A DNA stretch of 64,000 nucleotides from Lacrimispora sp. 210928-DFI.3.58 (GTDB lineage Bacteria; Bacillota; Clostridia; Lachnospirales; Lachnospiraceae). The position numbers and the translations under genes are program-made. The notes under the pieces were generated by a model. It did not search any database. It saw only the letters and a program-made list of their open reading frames with translations, and was not told the DNA's origin. Position 1 is the first letter of the stretch. The number at the start of each line of letters is the position of its first letter. Shown in pieces: positions 35,302-44,581 of the stretch. Location of the stretch: assembly GCF_020554865.1 (NCBI RefSeq), contig NZ_JAJCIC010000007.1:85602-149601 (forward strand), in the 5' to 3' direction.

Positions 35302-36132
35302 TCAGATCGCCACAGGTATCTTCTGCTCCAGAGTATGGAATTGGTAATTTTCCAGGCGGAAGCTGTCTGTGGTGAACTGGTAGAAGTCAGTGACAGACGT
35401 GTCAATCCGGAGGGTAGGTCCCGGATAAGGCTCGCGCTTTAACAGCTCCTTCACCATAGAGATATGGCGGTCGTAAATATGGGCGTCAGCGATCACATGG
35501 ACCAGCTCCCCGGCCTTCAGTCCGCTTACCTGTGCAAACATGTGCAGGAGCACTGCATACTGGCATACATTCCAGCTGTTGGCAGTGAGCATATCCTGAG
35601 AGCGCTGGTTTAGAATGCCGTTTAAGGTATTGCCGGACACATTGAAGGTCATGCTGTAGGCGCAGGGGTACAGATGCATCTCATTAAGATCGTGATGGTT
35701 GTAAATATTGGACATGATGCGCCGGCTTAAGGGATTGTGCTTTAAGTCGTATAGGATCCGGTCAACCTGGTCAAAATCGCCTTCTTTGTAGTGGTGTTTA
35801 ATGCCCAGCTGATAGCCATAGGCCTTCCCGATGCTTCCGGTCTCGTCAGCCCAGGAATCCCAGATATGGCTTTTTAAGTCATGGACATTGTTGGACTTCT
35901 TCTGCCATATCCAGAGGATCTCATCCACAGCTGATTTAAAGGCCGTACGCCTTAAGGTGATCACGGGAAATTCCTTTGAAAGGTCATAGCGGTTTACAAT
36001 GCCGAAGCGCTTGATGGTGTGGGCAGGGGTGCCGTCCTCCCAACGGGGCCTTACATCGTGATCCGTATCCCAGACTCCATTTTCTAAAATATCGTTACAG
36101 TTTTGTATAAATACCTGATCTGCATAGCTCAT
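35302..36132 (-). CDS. thyA: Thymidylate synthase
   Basis: 276 residues. The catalytic Cys157 lies in MHLYPCAYS; the phosphate-binding NPLSRRIMSNIYN and folate/dUMP part LNQRSQDMLTANSWN are in order, and the C-terminus ends QKIPVAI. It makes dTMP and dihydrofolate from dUMP and methylene-THF. It is divergent from the DHFR pair, which regenerates THF. On its own strand, TATAAT (complement 36242-36247) with TTGATG (complement 36266-36271) gives a fair promoter. Confidence 0.94.
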   Translation of the reverse strand: MSYADQVFIQNCNDILENGVWDTDHDVRPRWEDGTPAHTIKRFGIVNRYDLSKEFPVITLRRTAFKSAVDEILWIWQKKSNNVHDLKSHIWDSWADETGSIGKAYGYQLGIKHHYKEGDFDQVDRILYDLKHNPLSRRIMSNIYNHHDLNEMHLYPCAYSMTFNVSGNTLNGILNQRSQDMLTANSWNVCQYAVLLHMFAQVSGLKAGELVHVIADAHIYDRHISMVKELLKREPYPGPTLRIDTSVTDFYQFTTDSFRLENYQFHTLEQKIPVAI

Positions 36133-36278
36133 GTTGTAAAAATCCTCCCTGTACTGTGTTGAAACAGTTCAGACAGGTATCTTCCTGCGCGGCTGTCAGC
36201 CTCGCAAGAAGCATCGGATGTCCGTCCGAACTGCTGCCTACATTATAGCAGGAGGGTCAGGAAGACATCAAGATAATC

Positions 36279-36307
36279 TTTTATTTTGTAAGTGTTTGTG
36301 TTATAAT
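36279..36307 (+). promoter_or_regulatory. Likely promoter of the DHFR pair
   Basis: A consensus TATAAT lies at 36302-36307, 44 nt before the DHFR start, with only a T-rich -35 near 36279-36284. It is divergent from the thyA promoter. Confidence 0.5.
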
Positions 36308-36350
36308 TTTCACGATGGTTTTGGATGATACAGAAAGGAGAGACCTTAAG

Positions 36351-36851
36351 ATGAATCTCATAGTAGCGGCCGATGAGTGCTGGGGGATCGGAAAGAATGG
36401 AGGCCTTCTTGCCCACCTTCCCGGCGATATGAAATATTTCCGCACGACCACCAAGGGAAAGACCGTAGTCATGGGACGCAGGACCTTAGAAAGCTTCCCG
36501 GAGGGAAAGCCCTTAAAGAACAGGACGAACATCGTTCTCACAAAGAACAGAGAATACCGGCCGGAGGGCGTCATCATATGCCATGACCGGGAGGAGGCCC
36601 TGGGGCTTTTAAGCCGGTATGAGCCGGAGGACATTTTTATCATCGGCGGCGGCATGATCTACCGGGAGTTCCTTCCATACTGTAAAAAAGCGTATGTGAC
36701 CCACATTTACGGAGATTTCCGGGCAGACACGGATTTTCCCAACCTGGATGCATCAGAGGAGTGGAAGCTTGCTTCTGCAGGTGAAAGACAGGAGGATGGC
36801 GGCATCTCCTATGAGTTTCGGATCTATGAAAGGATAAAGGAAGCAGAATGA
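36351..36851 (+). CDS. folA: Dihydrofolate reductase, copy 1
   Basis: 166 residues from ATG 36351 with AAAGGAGAG upstream. The substrate carboxylate Asp26 (LPGDMKYF), the NADPH loop VVMGRRTLES and IIGGGMIYREF are intact. It reduces DHF to THF, completing the ThyA cycle. The gene overlaps the second DHFR by 4 nt (ATGA), so translation is coupled. The pair is divergent from thyA. Confidence 0.9.
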   Translation: MNLIVAADECWGIGKNGGLLAHLPGDMKYFRTTTKGKTVVMGRRTLESFPEGKPLKNRTNIVLTKNREYRPEGVIICHDREEALGLLSRYEPEDIFIIGGGMIYREFLPYCKKAYVTHIYGDFRADTDFPNLDASEEWKLASAGERQEDGGISYEFRIYERIKEAE

Positions 36852-37354
36852 ACCTGATCGTAACAGCAGACAGACGTTGGGCCATCGGAAAAGGGGGACA
36901 GCCTCTTGTCACCATTCCGGCAGACCGCCAGATGTTTTTAAAAGAGACAAAGGGAAAGGTGGTAGTCATGGGCCGGAAGACCTTAGAGGCTCTTCCTGGA
37001 GGGCAGCCCCTTGGAGGGCGCATGAATCTTGTCTTGACCCATGACAGGAAATACTGCCCCAAAGGCGTGAAGGTGTGCCATAGCCTGGAGGAGGCCCTTT
37101 CCTATCTGAACCAGTATCCGCAGGAGGATATCTACGTTATTGGAGGCAGGAGCATTTATGAACAGTTCCTTCCATACTGTGCCGATGCCCATGTAACGCG
37201 GATTGATTATACCTATGATGCGGACACCTTCCTGCCTGATCTGGACAAACTGACGGATTGGGAATTAGCGGAAGAGGGAGAGGAGCAGACCTATTTTAAC
37301 CTTTGCTATACCTTTCAGCGGTATATCCAAAAGAAAAACAAAAAAATTGTATAG
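36848..37354 (+). CDS. Dihydrofolate reductase-like protein, tandem copy 2
   Basis: 168 residues, starting inside the stop of copy 1. Clearly homologous along its whole length: same N-terminus MNLIV-AD-x-x-W-x-IGK, Asp26 kept (IPADRQMF), VVMGRKTLEALPGG, and IGGRSIYEQFLPYC against IGGGMIYREFLPYC in copy 1. The shared EFLPYC/EQFLPYC region shows the two come from one duplication. The nucleotide-binding GGG has become GGR, which may change cofactor binding. The C-terminal Lys-rich tail differs. Both probably fold as DHFR; whether this copy is catalytic or a drug-tolerant spare is unknown. Confidence 0.85.
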   Translation: MNLIVTADRRWAIGKGGQPLVTIPADRQMFLKETKGKVVVMGRKTLEALPGGQPLGGRMNLVLTHDRKYCPKGVKVCHSLEEALSYLNQYPQEDIYVIGGRSIYEQFLPYCADAHVTRIDYTYDADTFLPDLDKLTDWELAEEGEEQTYFNLCYTFQRYIQKKNKKIV

Positions 37355-37441
37355 AATGACAAAAACCTAAAAAATTTTTAGATGATATGGAAAAATCAGT
37401 TGTAACCTGAGAGAGAAAATGATACTATTAAGCTTGTACGT

Positions 37442-37541
37442 CAGTAAGCCTAGATGCGCCCGGCAGCGGACGCGCCGCCGCACCATGAAAGTTTGGCGGG
37501 CGTATTGGGCATACCTGAATACATGCCGCCTATCCGGCGGC
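37442..37541 (+). repeat. Three-hairpin structured element, copy 1
   Basis: Hairpin 2 (37473-37502) and hairpin 3, GCCGCC-tatcc-GGCGGC (37525-37541), with the spacer GGCATACCTGAAT (37508-37520), are shared with 62437-62540. A pair in hairpin 2 changes in a compensatory way between copies (G-C here, A-T there). The element ends 35 nt before the start of the aldose epimerase-like gene. It may be a mobile hairpin repeat or a transcribed leader. Confidence 0.6.
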
Positions 37542-37576
37542 GACATCACCGATCATGAAAGCATGGAGGAGGCCAT

Positions 37577-38488
37577 ATGAAACAGGACGGAACCGTATTT
37601 ACATTGGAAAATGAAGAATTGCTGATAACCGTAGAACGCCATGGGGCCCAGCTTGCCAGGATATATGACAAGAAGGCCTGCCGGGATATTTTGTGGGAGG
37701 CAGACCCGGCTGTGTGGAACCGTCATTCCCCTATTTTATTCCCATTTGTGGGAAAATCTTTTGAGGGGAAATATTGCTACGAAGGTAAGACCTATGATAT
37801 TACGCCTCATGGCTTTGCCAGAGATATGGATTTTGAGCCCGTGCTCTGTGACATGGACGAATGCTGGTATAAGCTGGAAGCCACCCAGGAGACCCTGGAA
37901 AAATATCCCTTTGATTTTGAGATCGAGATCGGCCACCGTTTAGAGGGCCGCACCATTGAGACCATGTGGAAGGTGACCAACAGGGATTCGAAGGAAATGC
38001 TCTTTATGATGGGAGGCCATCCCGCATTCCGCGTGCCTGAGGGCAAGACCATCTATGACTATACCTTTGAGTTCAACAAGGAGGGCTGCAACAAGGACAA
38101 GTTCCAGGATGCTCTCCATTATCTGGCCCCCAATGATAAGGGCTATGAAGTGGAGTCTCTGCAGGGGATCTTAAAGCTGAAGGATGGAAGGGTTCCTCTT
38201 ACAAAGGGCTTCTTTGACACAGCTCTCACCTATATGATCGATGAGGCCCAGGTCAGCAGCGCAAGCCTGCTTGTGGACGGAAAGCCCTATGTGACGGTAG
38301 TCTGCGACCATTTCCCCTATTTTGGAGTATGGACCATGGAGGCCACACATCCCTTTGTATGTCTGGAGCCGTGGTATGGCATCTGCGCATCTGAGGGCTA
38401 TGAGGGAGAATTAAAGGATAGAAGGGGAGTCATTTCTCTTCCGGCATGGGAGACATGGCAGAAGAGTTATACGATCCGCATTGATTAA
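37577..38488 (+). CDS. Aldose 1-epimerase family protein (LacX-like)
   Basis: 303 residues, beta-sandwich galactose mutarotase fold. Visible conserved parts: VERHGAQLARIYDK at the start, RHSPILFPFVG, DITPHGFARDMDF and MGGHPAFRVP. His residues in HGFAR and GGHPAF fit the substrate-binding His of the family. It probably interconverts anomers of an aldose or hexose 6-phosphate. AGGAGG precedes the ATG. No sugar operon adjoins it; the structured element lies just upstream. Confidence 0.85.
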   Translation: MKQDGTVFTLENEELLITVERHGAQLARIYDKKACRDILWEADPAVWNRHSPILFPFVGKSFEGKYCYEGKTYDITPHGFARDMDFEPVLCDMDECWYKLEATQETLEKYPFDFEIEIGHRLEGRTIETMWKVTNRDSKEMLFMMGGHPAFRVPEGKTIYDYTFEFNKEGCNKDKFQDALHYLAPNDKGYEVESLQGILKLKDGRVPLTKGFFDTALTYMIDEAQVSSASLLVDGKPYVTVVCDHFPYFGVWTMEATHPFVCLEPWYGICASEGYEGELKDRRGVISLPAWETWQKSYTIRID

Positions 38489-38700
38489 GAGTAACTGTTC
38501 AGTAGGTCTGCGCACTTGCTGCGCTAATCGTAAGATAACCTGGACCAGAAGGCAAAAATCCCATGGTTGGAGCCGATTTTAAATGGATTTTTTACTATTC
38601 ACAGCCCGGCCCAAAGGGGCCGTCCTGCGGACAGTAAGAATATATTGCCGGGCCAGACAGGCTTTTGGCAGTGGAGAAAAAACAAAGCAGGAGGAAAATC
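38489..38700. other. Intergenic spacer with inverted repeats before nfnA
   Basis: Contains GCGCACTTGCTGCGC-type palindrome (~38509-38523) and a pair AGCCCGGCC / TTGCCGGGCC (around 38599-38655) flanking a CCTGCGG-rich loop. No coding frame or clear promoter. Similar CTGCGC-rich scraps occur at 35145-35175 and 62367-62400, suggesting repeat debris. Confidence 0.4.
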
Positions 38701-39591
38701 ATGTACAAGATCGTTAAGGCAGAATGCCTGGCAGACAAGATTTATCTCATGGACGTGGAAGCGCCGCGAGTAGCCAGAGCTTGTCAGCCGGGTGAGTTTG
38801 TTATTGTCAAGATGGACGAGGCAGGGGAGAGAATCCCTCTTACCATCTGCGACTTTAACAGGGAAAAGGGATTGGTAACAATCGTATTCCAGACAGTGGG
38901 CGCATCCACAGAGCGGATGGCAGATTTAAAGGAAGGCGATTACTTCCAGGATTTCGTAGGCCCCTTAGGACAGGCATCGGAGTTCGTAAAGGAAGATTTA
39001 GAGGAAGTAAAGAAGAGAAAATACCTCTTTGTAGCAGGCGGCGTTGGCTCCGCTCCCGTCTATCCCCAGGTAAAGTGGATGAAGGAGCATGGCATTGATG
39101 TGGATGTCATCGAGGGCTCCAAGACAAAGAGCCTCCTGATCCTGGAGAATGAGCTGAGGGCAGTGGCTGGAAACCTCTATGTTACCACAGACGACGGCTC
39201 CTATGAGCGCAAGGGCATGGTAACAGAGGTCATCAAGGACTTAGTGGAGAATCAGGGCAAGAAGTACGATGTATGCGTTGCCATCGGTCCTATGATCATG
39301 ATGAAATTCGTATGTAAGCTTACAAAGGAGTTAGGTATCCCCACCATCGTAAGCCTTAACCCCATCATGGTAGACGGCACAGGCATGTGCGGAGCCTGCC
39401 GTGTGACCGTAGGCGGACAGGTGAAATTTGCCTGTGTAGACGGACCGGAGTTTGACGGACATCTGGTAGATTTCGACCAGGCCATGAAGAGGCAGCAGAT
39501 GTATAAGACAGAGGAAGGCCGTGCGCTCTTAAAAGAGCGGGAGGGCGCTACCCATCACGGCGGCTGCGGCCAGTGCGGAGGTGAAGAGTAA
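38701..39591 (+). CDS. nfnA: NADH-dependent ferredoxin:NADP+ oxidoreductase subunit A
   Basis: 296 residues from ATG 38701 with GCAGGAGG upstream. N-terminal FAD-binding ferredoxin reductase part (PGEFVIVKMDEAGERIPLT), NAD(H)-binding VAGGVGSAPVYPQ, and a C-terminal 2Fe-2S site GTGMCGACRV plus a later Cys. This is the SudB/NfnA-type subunit. With the next gene it forms the electron-bifurcating transhydrogenase coupling NADH, NADPH and ferredoxin. A Gly/His/Cys-rich tail (HHGGCGQCGGEE) follows. Stop and next start overlap (TAATG). Confidence 0.88.
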   Translation: MYKIVKAECLADKIYLMDVEAPRVARACQPGEFVIVKMDEAGERIPLTICDFNREKGLVTIVFQTVGASTERMADLKEGDYFQDFVGPLGQASEFVKEDLEEVKKRKYLFVAGGVGSAPVYPQVKWMKEHGIDVDVIEGSKTKSLLILENELRAVAGNLYVTTDDGSYERKGMVTEVIKDLVENQGKKYDVCVAIGPMIMMKFVCKLTKELGIPTIVSLNPIMVDGTGMCGACRVTVGGQVKFACVDGPEFDGHLVDFDQAMKRQQMYKTEEGRALLKEREGATHHGGCGQCGGEE

Positions 39592-40979
39592 TGGACGTAT
39601 TAAAGAAAGTACCTGTAAGAGAGCAGGATCCAAAGGTAAGGGCAACCAACTTTGAGGAGGTATGTCTGGGATACAACCAGGAGGAGGCCCAGGAGGAGGC
39701 AGCGCGCTGCCTTAACTGTAAGAATGCACAGTGCGTCAAGGGCTGTCCCGTATCCATCAACATTCCAAAATTCATCCAGGAGGTAAAGGAAGGCCAGTTT
39801 AAGGAGGCAGCGGCTACCATCGCAGAGTCCAGCGCTCTTCCGGCAGTCTGTGGACGCGTATGCCCGCAGGAGAGCCAGTGCGAGGGAAAATGTATCCGCG
39901 GCTTCAAGGGAGAGCCCATCTCCATCGGAAAGCTGGAGCGCTTTGTGGCTGACTGGTCCAGGGAGAACGGTGTCGTGCCGGCAAAGCCGGAAAAGACCAA
40001 CGGCATCAAGGTAGCAGTCATCGGCTCCGGCCCTGCGGGACTGACCTGTGCAGGAGATCTGGCAAAGAAAGGCTATGAGGTGACGATCTTCGAGGCCCTT
40101 CACGAGCCGGGCGGCGTGCTTACATATGGTATTCCGGAGTTCCGTCTGCCAAAGACAAGGGTAGTGCGTCCGGAGATCGAGAATGTAAAGAAGCTGGGAG
40201 TAAAGATCGAGACAAACGTGATCATTGGCAAGTCCGTGACCATTGACGAGCTGATGGAGGAAGAGGATTTCAAGGCCGTATTTATCGGCTCCGGCGCAGG
40301 CCTTCCTAAATTCATGGGAATCCCCGGAGAAAATGCAAACGGCGTGTTCTCAGCCAACGAGTATCTGACAAGAAGCAACCTGATGAAGGCCTTCCGCGAT
40401 GATTACGATACCCCGATCTTCTTAGGCAAGAAGGTAGCTGTCGTAGGCGGCGGAAACGTAGCCATGGATGCAGCGAGAACAGCCCTCCGTCTGGGAGCAG
40501 AGGTGCATATCGTATACAGAAGAAGCGAGGCAGAGCTGCCTGCACGAGTAGAGGAAGTCCACCACGCAAAAGAAGAGGGCGTGATCTTCAACCTTCTGAC
40601 AAACCCGGTAGAGATCCTGACAGATGAAAATGACTGGGTAACAGGAATGGTAGTGCGCAAAATGGAGCTGGGCGAGCCGGACGCATCCGGAAGGCGCAGG
40701 CCGGTGGAAGTTCCAGGCTCTGATTACACCATTGACGTGGATACCGTAATCATGTCCCTGGGAACCTCTCCTAACCCGCTGATTTCTTCCACCACCGAGG
40801 GCCTTGAGACCAACAAGTGGAAATGCATCATTGCCGATGAAGCAAACGGCAAGACGACAAAAGAAGGCGTATACGCCGGTGGTGACGCAGTAACAGGCGC
40901 AGCCACGGTTATCCTTGCCATGGAGGCAGGAAGAGCCGGAGCAAGAGGTATTGATGAATACCTCTCCGGAAAGGAATAA
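39591..40979 (+). CDS. nfnB: NfnB / homotetrameric GltA-like FAD-iron-sulfur subunit
   Basis: 462 residues. N-terminal twin 4Fe-4S Cys sets (CLNCKNAQCVKGCPVSI and CGRVCPQESQCEGKC), then FAD-binding GSGPAGLTCAGDLAKKG and NADP-binding VVGGGNVAMDAARTALRLGA. It resembles the glutamate synthase small subunit, but no GltB partner is present and nfnA precedes it by overlapping codons, so NfnB is the better call. It carries the bifurcating FAD. A strong terminator follows the stop. Confidence 0.9.
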   Translation: MDVLKKVPVREQDPKVRATNFEEVCLGYNQEEAQEEAARCLNCKNAQCVKGCPVSINIPKFIQEVKEGQFKEAAATIAESSALPAVCGRVCPQESQCEGKCIRGFKGEPISIGKLERFVADWSRENGVVPAKPEKTNGIKVAVIGSGPAGLTCAGDLAKKGYEVTIFEALHEPGGVLTYGIPEFRLPKTRVVRPEIENVKKLGVKIETNVIIGKSVTIDELMEEEDFKAVFIGSGAGLPKFMGIPGENANGVFSANEYLTRSNLMKAFRDDYDTPIFLGKKVAVVGGGNVAMDAARTALRLGAEVHIVYRRSEAELPARVEEVHHAKEEGVIFNLLTNPVEILTDENDWVTGMVVRKMELGEPDASGRRRPVEVPGSDYTIDVDTVIMSLGTSPNPLISSTTEGLETNKWKCIIADEANGKTTKEGVYAGGDAVTGAATVILAMEAGRAGARGIDEYLSGKE

Positions 40980-40997
40980 AAAAGCAGACAAAAATGA

Positions 40998-41040
40998 GCC
41001 GCAGGGCTGCATGGAAGATGCAGCCCTGCGGCTTATTTTT
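40998..41040 (+). terminator. Intrinsic terminator of nfnAB
   Basis: GCCGCAGGGCTGCAT pairs with ATGCAGCCCTGCGGC followed by TTATTTTT. Confidence 0.9.
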
Positions 41041-41105
41041 GCCCGCTCTTTCTTTTACGAAAATCCATTTCTCCCGGCGGGAAGCGTATCAAGGCCAGGC
41101 CGCGC

Positions 41106-42740
41106 TTAACCCAGGGAAGCGCCCCTGCGCGCTGAGCTCACTGTTTTCGCATACCGCTTCAGCAGTCCCTTTTCCAGGGGCTTTTTCACGGGCGTCCAGC
41201 GCTCGCGCCGCCTGGCAAGCTCCCCGTCGTCCACGTCCAGGTGGATAGCGTTCCTGGAGAGATCCACGGAAATTCGGTCTCCGTCCTCCACCAGGGCGAT
41301 CGGCCCGCCTTCCTCGGCCTCCGGGCAGAGGTAGCCGATGCTTAAGCCTCCGCTGGCCCCGGAGAAGCGGCCATCGGTAATCACCGCAGTGCGGGGAATC
41401 CCCTTGATGATTTCCGTAATGCGGTGGAGCTCCTTCATGCCAGGGCCTCCCTTAGGACCCTCATAGCGCACAATAATGGCGTCCCCCTCGGTGATTTCCT
41501 TTTTGCGGAAGGCCGCATAGCACTCGTCCTCGTTGTTGAAAACCCTGGCTGTACCGGTAAATACCCGCATATCCTCTGGTACGGCGGAGGTCTTCACCAG
41601 AGCGCCGCCGGGAGCCAGGTTCCCATAGAGTACCTGGATCCCATCAGCTCTGGAGATGGGATCGTCCATTGGCCGGATTACCTCCCGGTTCCCGGTCTCT
41701 GTGCGGTCCAGGATCTCGCCAAGGGTTTCTCCTGTTACGGTGAGGGCGTCCGTGTGCAGCAAGGAGCGCAGCTCCTTTAGGACGGCCGGGATTCCTCCTG
41801 CGCAATGCAGATCCACTACAGTCCGGTTGCCGTTTGGCACGATCGCCGTAAGGACGGGAGTCTGCGTGGTGATTTTGGAGAAATCATCCCAGTCAAGCTC
41901 CAGCCCCAGCTCCGCAGCCAGGGCGGGAAGGTGGATCAGCGCGTTCAGGGAGCCGCCGATGGCGCTTAAAAGGGTAATCGTATTTTCCAGCGCGTCCCTT
42001 GTCATAATCTGTGAGGGGCGTATTCCCTGTTCTACCAGCTTCATCACAGCCCGGCCAGAATCCCTTGCGCAGAAGCGGCGCATACTGGTACTGGAGGGGA
42101 TAAGGCTCCCTCCGGGCAGCATCATTCCCAGAGATTCGCAGAGGGCGCCCATGGTGTTGGCCGTGCCCAGGAAGGGGCAGATTCCGGGGCCGGTGTAGTA
42201 TTTCAGGGTTCCCTCGATCAGCTCCCGTTCCGTGATCTCGCCCCTCAGGAAGCGCTGGCGCAGCTCCTTGGAGTCATTGGGCTTAATCTGGGCGTAGCAG
42301 GGCCCTGCCGTCACAATGACGGAGGGAAGGTCAATGCGGGCCGCGGCATTCAGCATACCGGGTACGATCTTATCGCAGGAGCCCATATAGACCACTCCAT
42401 CAAAAACGCCCTCTCCTACCACCATGGCCTCAATGGAATCCGTGATGATCTCGCGGTGAGGCAGGCAGTAGCGCATCCCCGAATGGCCCTGGGCGATGCC
42501 ATCGCACATGGCTACCGTGTTAAATTCGATGGGTTCTCCTCCCGCCTCAAGGATTCCTTTTTTTACCTCCTCGGCCAGCTGCTTTAAGGGCTCGTGGCCG
42601 GGGCAGACCTCGTTCCAGCTATTCGCGATGGCGATCAGCGGCTTTGTCTCCAGGGAATCGATAGACACCCCGGCGGAAGCCAGGTGGGCCTTGGAAATTG
42701 CTTTCTGGAACGGTTCCAGTTTATCAATCGCTCGTTGCAT
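41106..42740 (-). CDS. IlvD/Edd-family dehydratase, likely sugar-acid phosphate dehydratase
   Basis: 544 residues from ATG 42740 (GAAGGA upstream); a start at 42785 lacks a good site. The three Cys of the Fe-S site are present: MCDGIAQGH, YMGSCDKIVPGM and PGICPFLGTANTM; the C-terminal SGASGG motif is intact. Sequence is of dihydroxyacid-dehydratase type (IlvD). The setting, last in an operon with a KDPG aldolase and a PTS, argues for dehydration of a phosphorylated aldonate to a 2-keto-3-deoxy sugar phosphate rather than for branched-chain amino acid synthesis. Substrate unproven. Confidence 0.85.
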   Translation of the reverse strand: MQRAIDKLEPFQKAISKAHLASAGVSIDSLETKPLIAIANSWNEVCPGHEPLKQLAEEVKKGILEAGGEPIEFNTVAMCDGIAQGHSGMRYCLPHREIITDSIEAMVVGEGVFDGVVYMGSCDKIVPGMLNAAARIDLPSVIVTAGPCYAQIKPNDSKELRQRFLRGEITERELIEGTLKYYTGPGICPFLGTANTMGALCESLGMMLPGGSLIPSSTSMRRFCARDSGRAVMKLVEQGIRPSQIMTRDALENTITLLSAIGGSLNALIHLPALAAELGLELDWDDFSKITTQTPVLTAIVPNGNRTVVDLHCAGGIPAVLKELRSLLHTDALTVTGETLGEILDRTETGNREVIRPMDDPISRADGIQVLYGNLAPGGALVKTSAVPEDMRVFTGTARVFNNEDECYAAFRKKEITEGDAIIVRYEGPKGGPGMKELHRITEIIKGIPRTAVITDGRFSGASGGLSIGYLCPEAEEGGPIALVEDGDRISVDLSRNAIHLDVDDGELARRRERWTPVKKPLEKGLLKRYAKTVSSARRGASLG

Positions 42741-42840
42741 ATTCAGTCCTTCTTTCCGCGGGGGAGCCTGTCCGCCTTTTGGCAAGTGCTCCCCCGGCCT
42801 GCTTAGTTATCAATCAGCTCCGGTGTTCCCGGCACCGCGG

Positions 42841-44181
42841 TTACGCTTCGGCTGCCCTGCGGTTCCTGCGCGCCATAAATACCCAGACGGCGGCGATAAC
42901 GGCGATCATGACCGGAATGGTGATGACCAGGTTGCTGGTAAATGCCTTGAAAATCAGGAAGCTTACTGTCAGGGACGGCCCGGCGAAGGATGTAATCAGG
43001 TTGCTTCCCAGATCAAGCCCGACATCGGCGGCCAGGGCTGTAAGTATGGGGGAAGTGGCGGTTCCGGCTAGCAGGATCGCACCGGTGCAGAACAGGCCGA
43101 TAATAATATTTTTGAACAGATTCCCTCTTGTCATTGCAACGGGAAGCGCCACACGGAAGGTAACGACTGCCAGGTCCGCGAAGGGAAGCACCCGGTTGCC
43201 GGGAAGTACGGCTGCCATAAGGATGGTCAGCGGGATTACAATGAGGGAGGTGGTGATCACATCGGGGTTTCCGACAACGATGGCCGCATCAAGGCCGATC
43301 AGAAGGTTCCTTCCCTTGAACTTCTCCTGGCAGAACTTCTTGGCTGCTTCGGAGATCGGCATAAGGCCTTCCATAAACAGGGAGGTCATTTTGGGGATCA
43401 GCACCATGACGGCGGCCATGCTGACTCCTAATTCCAGAATATCGGATACGGAGTATCTCGCCAGCGCACCGATGACGCATCCAAGGATCAGGCCCAGCAT
43501 CATAGGCTCTCCGAAAATGCCTAGGTATTTCTTTGCATCCTTTACGTTAAAGTCCAGCTTGTCAATGCCGGGAATGCGGTCCAGCAGCCAGTTCAGGGGA
43601 GCCGCGATGATCACGGAGGACAGGGCGGACATGGTGGGGAGGGAAACGCCGGGGATCCCGAAGAAGTCCTCCACCAGAGGGGCGGTCCAGTCGGACAGCT
43701 TAAAGGAAATGACGGCCATAACCACAGAGGCAGCCACGCCCAGGAACACATTTTTCGTCACAAAATATACCAGGATGCCCACGATCGCCATATGGTGATA
43801 ATTCCAGATATCCACATCCAGGGTATCAGTGGCCTTGAGCACAAGCATGATGATGTTGGTGGCCAGGATGGCGAAGATCAGGAGGGCGATGATGGGGGAA
43901 GCCCAGGTAACTGCGGCGATAGAGCCCCAGCCTACATCCAGGATGTCAAGGTGGATGCCGAAGTTCTCAACCATGGCCTGGGCCGCCGGCCCGATGCCGC
44001 TTTTCATCATGTTGATAACCAGGTTGATGCCAGCGAAGCCGATACCCAGCATCAGGCCGGAACGGAAGGCCTTGCCCAGCTTCACGCCGAAGATCAGGCC
44101 TACGATAGTGATAATGATGGGGAGCATTACGGTGGCTCCCGCATCAAGGATTACATTGAATATACTGTAAAATATTTGCAT
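42841..44181 (-). CDS. PTS galactitol-family EIIC permease
   Basis: 446 residues with ~10 membrane segments. Typical GatC start IFNVILDAGATVMLPIIITIVGLIFG; further conserved parts MGIGFAGINLVINMMKSGIGPAA and DVGWGSIAAVTWASP. It moves and phosphorylates a polyol or sugar acid together with the EIIA and EIIB encoded next to it. Gene order on the minus strand is EIIA, EIIB, EIIC, dehydratase. Confidence 0.88.
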   Translation of the reverse strand: MQIFYSIFNVILDAGATVMLPIIITIVGLIFGVKLGKAFRSGLMLGIGFAGINLVINMMKSGIGPAAQAMVENFGIHLDILDVGWGSIAAVTWASPIIALLIFAILATNIIMLVLKATDTLDVDIWNYHHMAIVGILVYFVTKNVFLGVAASVVMAVISFKLSDWTAPLVEDFFGIPGVSLPTMSALSSVIIAAPLNWLLDRIPGIDKLDFNVKDAKKYLGIFGEPMMLGLILGCVIGALARYSVSDILELGVSMAAVMVLIPKMTSLFMEGLMPISEAAKKFCQEKFKGRNLLIGLDAAIVVGNPDVITTSLIVIPLTILMAAVLPGNRVLPFADLAVVTFRVALPVAMTRGNLFKNIIIGLFCTGAILLAGTATSPILTALAADVGLDLGSNLITSFAGPSLTVSFLIFKAFTSNLVITIPVMIAVIAAVWVFMARRNRRAAEA

Positions 44182-44238
44182 GTTTATACCCTCCGCTATG
44201 GATTACAATAATTTCTGCTGCTATGAAAGTCCCGCCGC

Positions 44239-44520
44239 CTACGCGCGGACTGCGTCCATGATCTGGTTCAGCACCGCGTCCTCTCCGATGCCGGTGAGGA
44301 GGGCGATTGCCCCGATAACCGGGATGGATACGTTGCCCCCGGTAAATTTGCCGGTGGTCACAAGGAGGTCATAATCGCTGGCTTTTGATTCCACCTCTAA
44401 AAGCTTGCACTGGTTTACGGATACGGCCAGGCCGTTCTCCTCGCATTTTTCCCTGATCTTAGTTGCTACTACAGTTGAAGTCGCCACGCCGTTTCCACAT
44501 GCCACTAATATTCTCTTCAT
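44239..44520 (-). CDS. PTS galactitol-family EIIB
   Basis: 93 residues. Phospho-Cys8 in VACGNGVATST, the P-loop of GatB-type EIIB, then a Rossmann-like body. It passes phosphate from EIIA to the sugar held by EIIC. ATG follows a GGAGAA-type site, 57 nt before the EIIC gene. Confidence 0.88.
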   Translation of the reverse strand: MKRILVACGNGVATSTVVATKIREKCEENGLAVSVNQCKLLEVESKASDYDLLVTTGKFTGGNVSIPVIGAIALLTGIGEDAVLNQIMDAVRA

Positions 44521-44581
44521 AACGTTTTCATTCTCCTTTTCTCATTCGTTTTCTAAAAATAACCGCCGCCGCATTCCATGC

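Noticed and set aside
42698..43798. 366-codon plus-strand frame opposite EIIC
   Set aside because: Antisense to a membrane protein gene; Ser/Thr/Arg-rich, no homology pattern.
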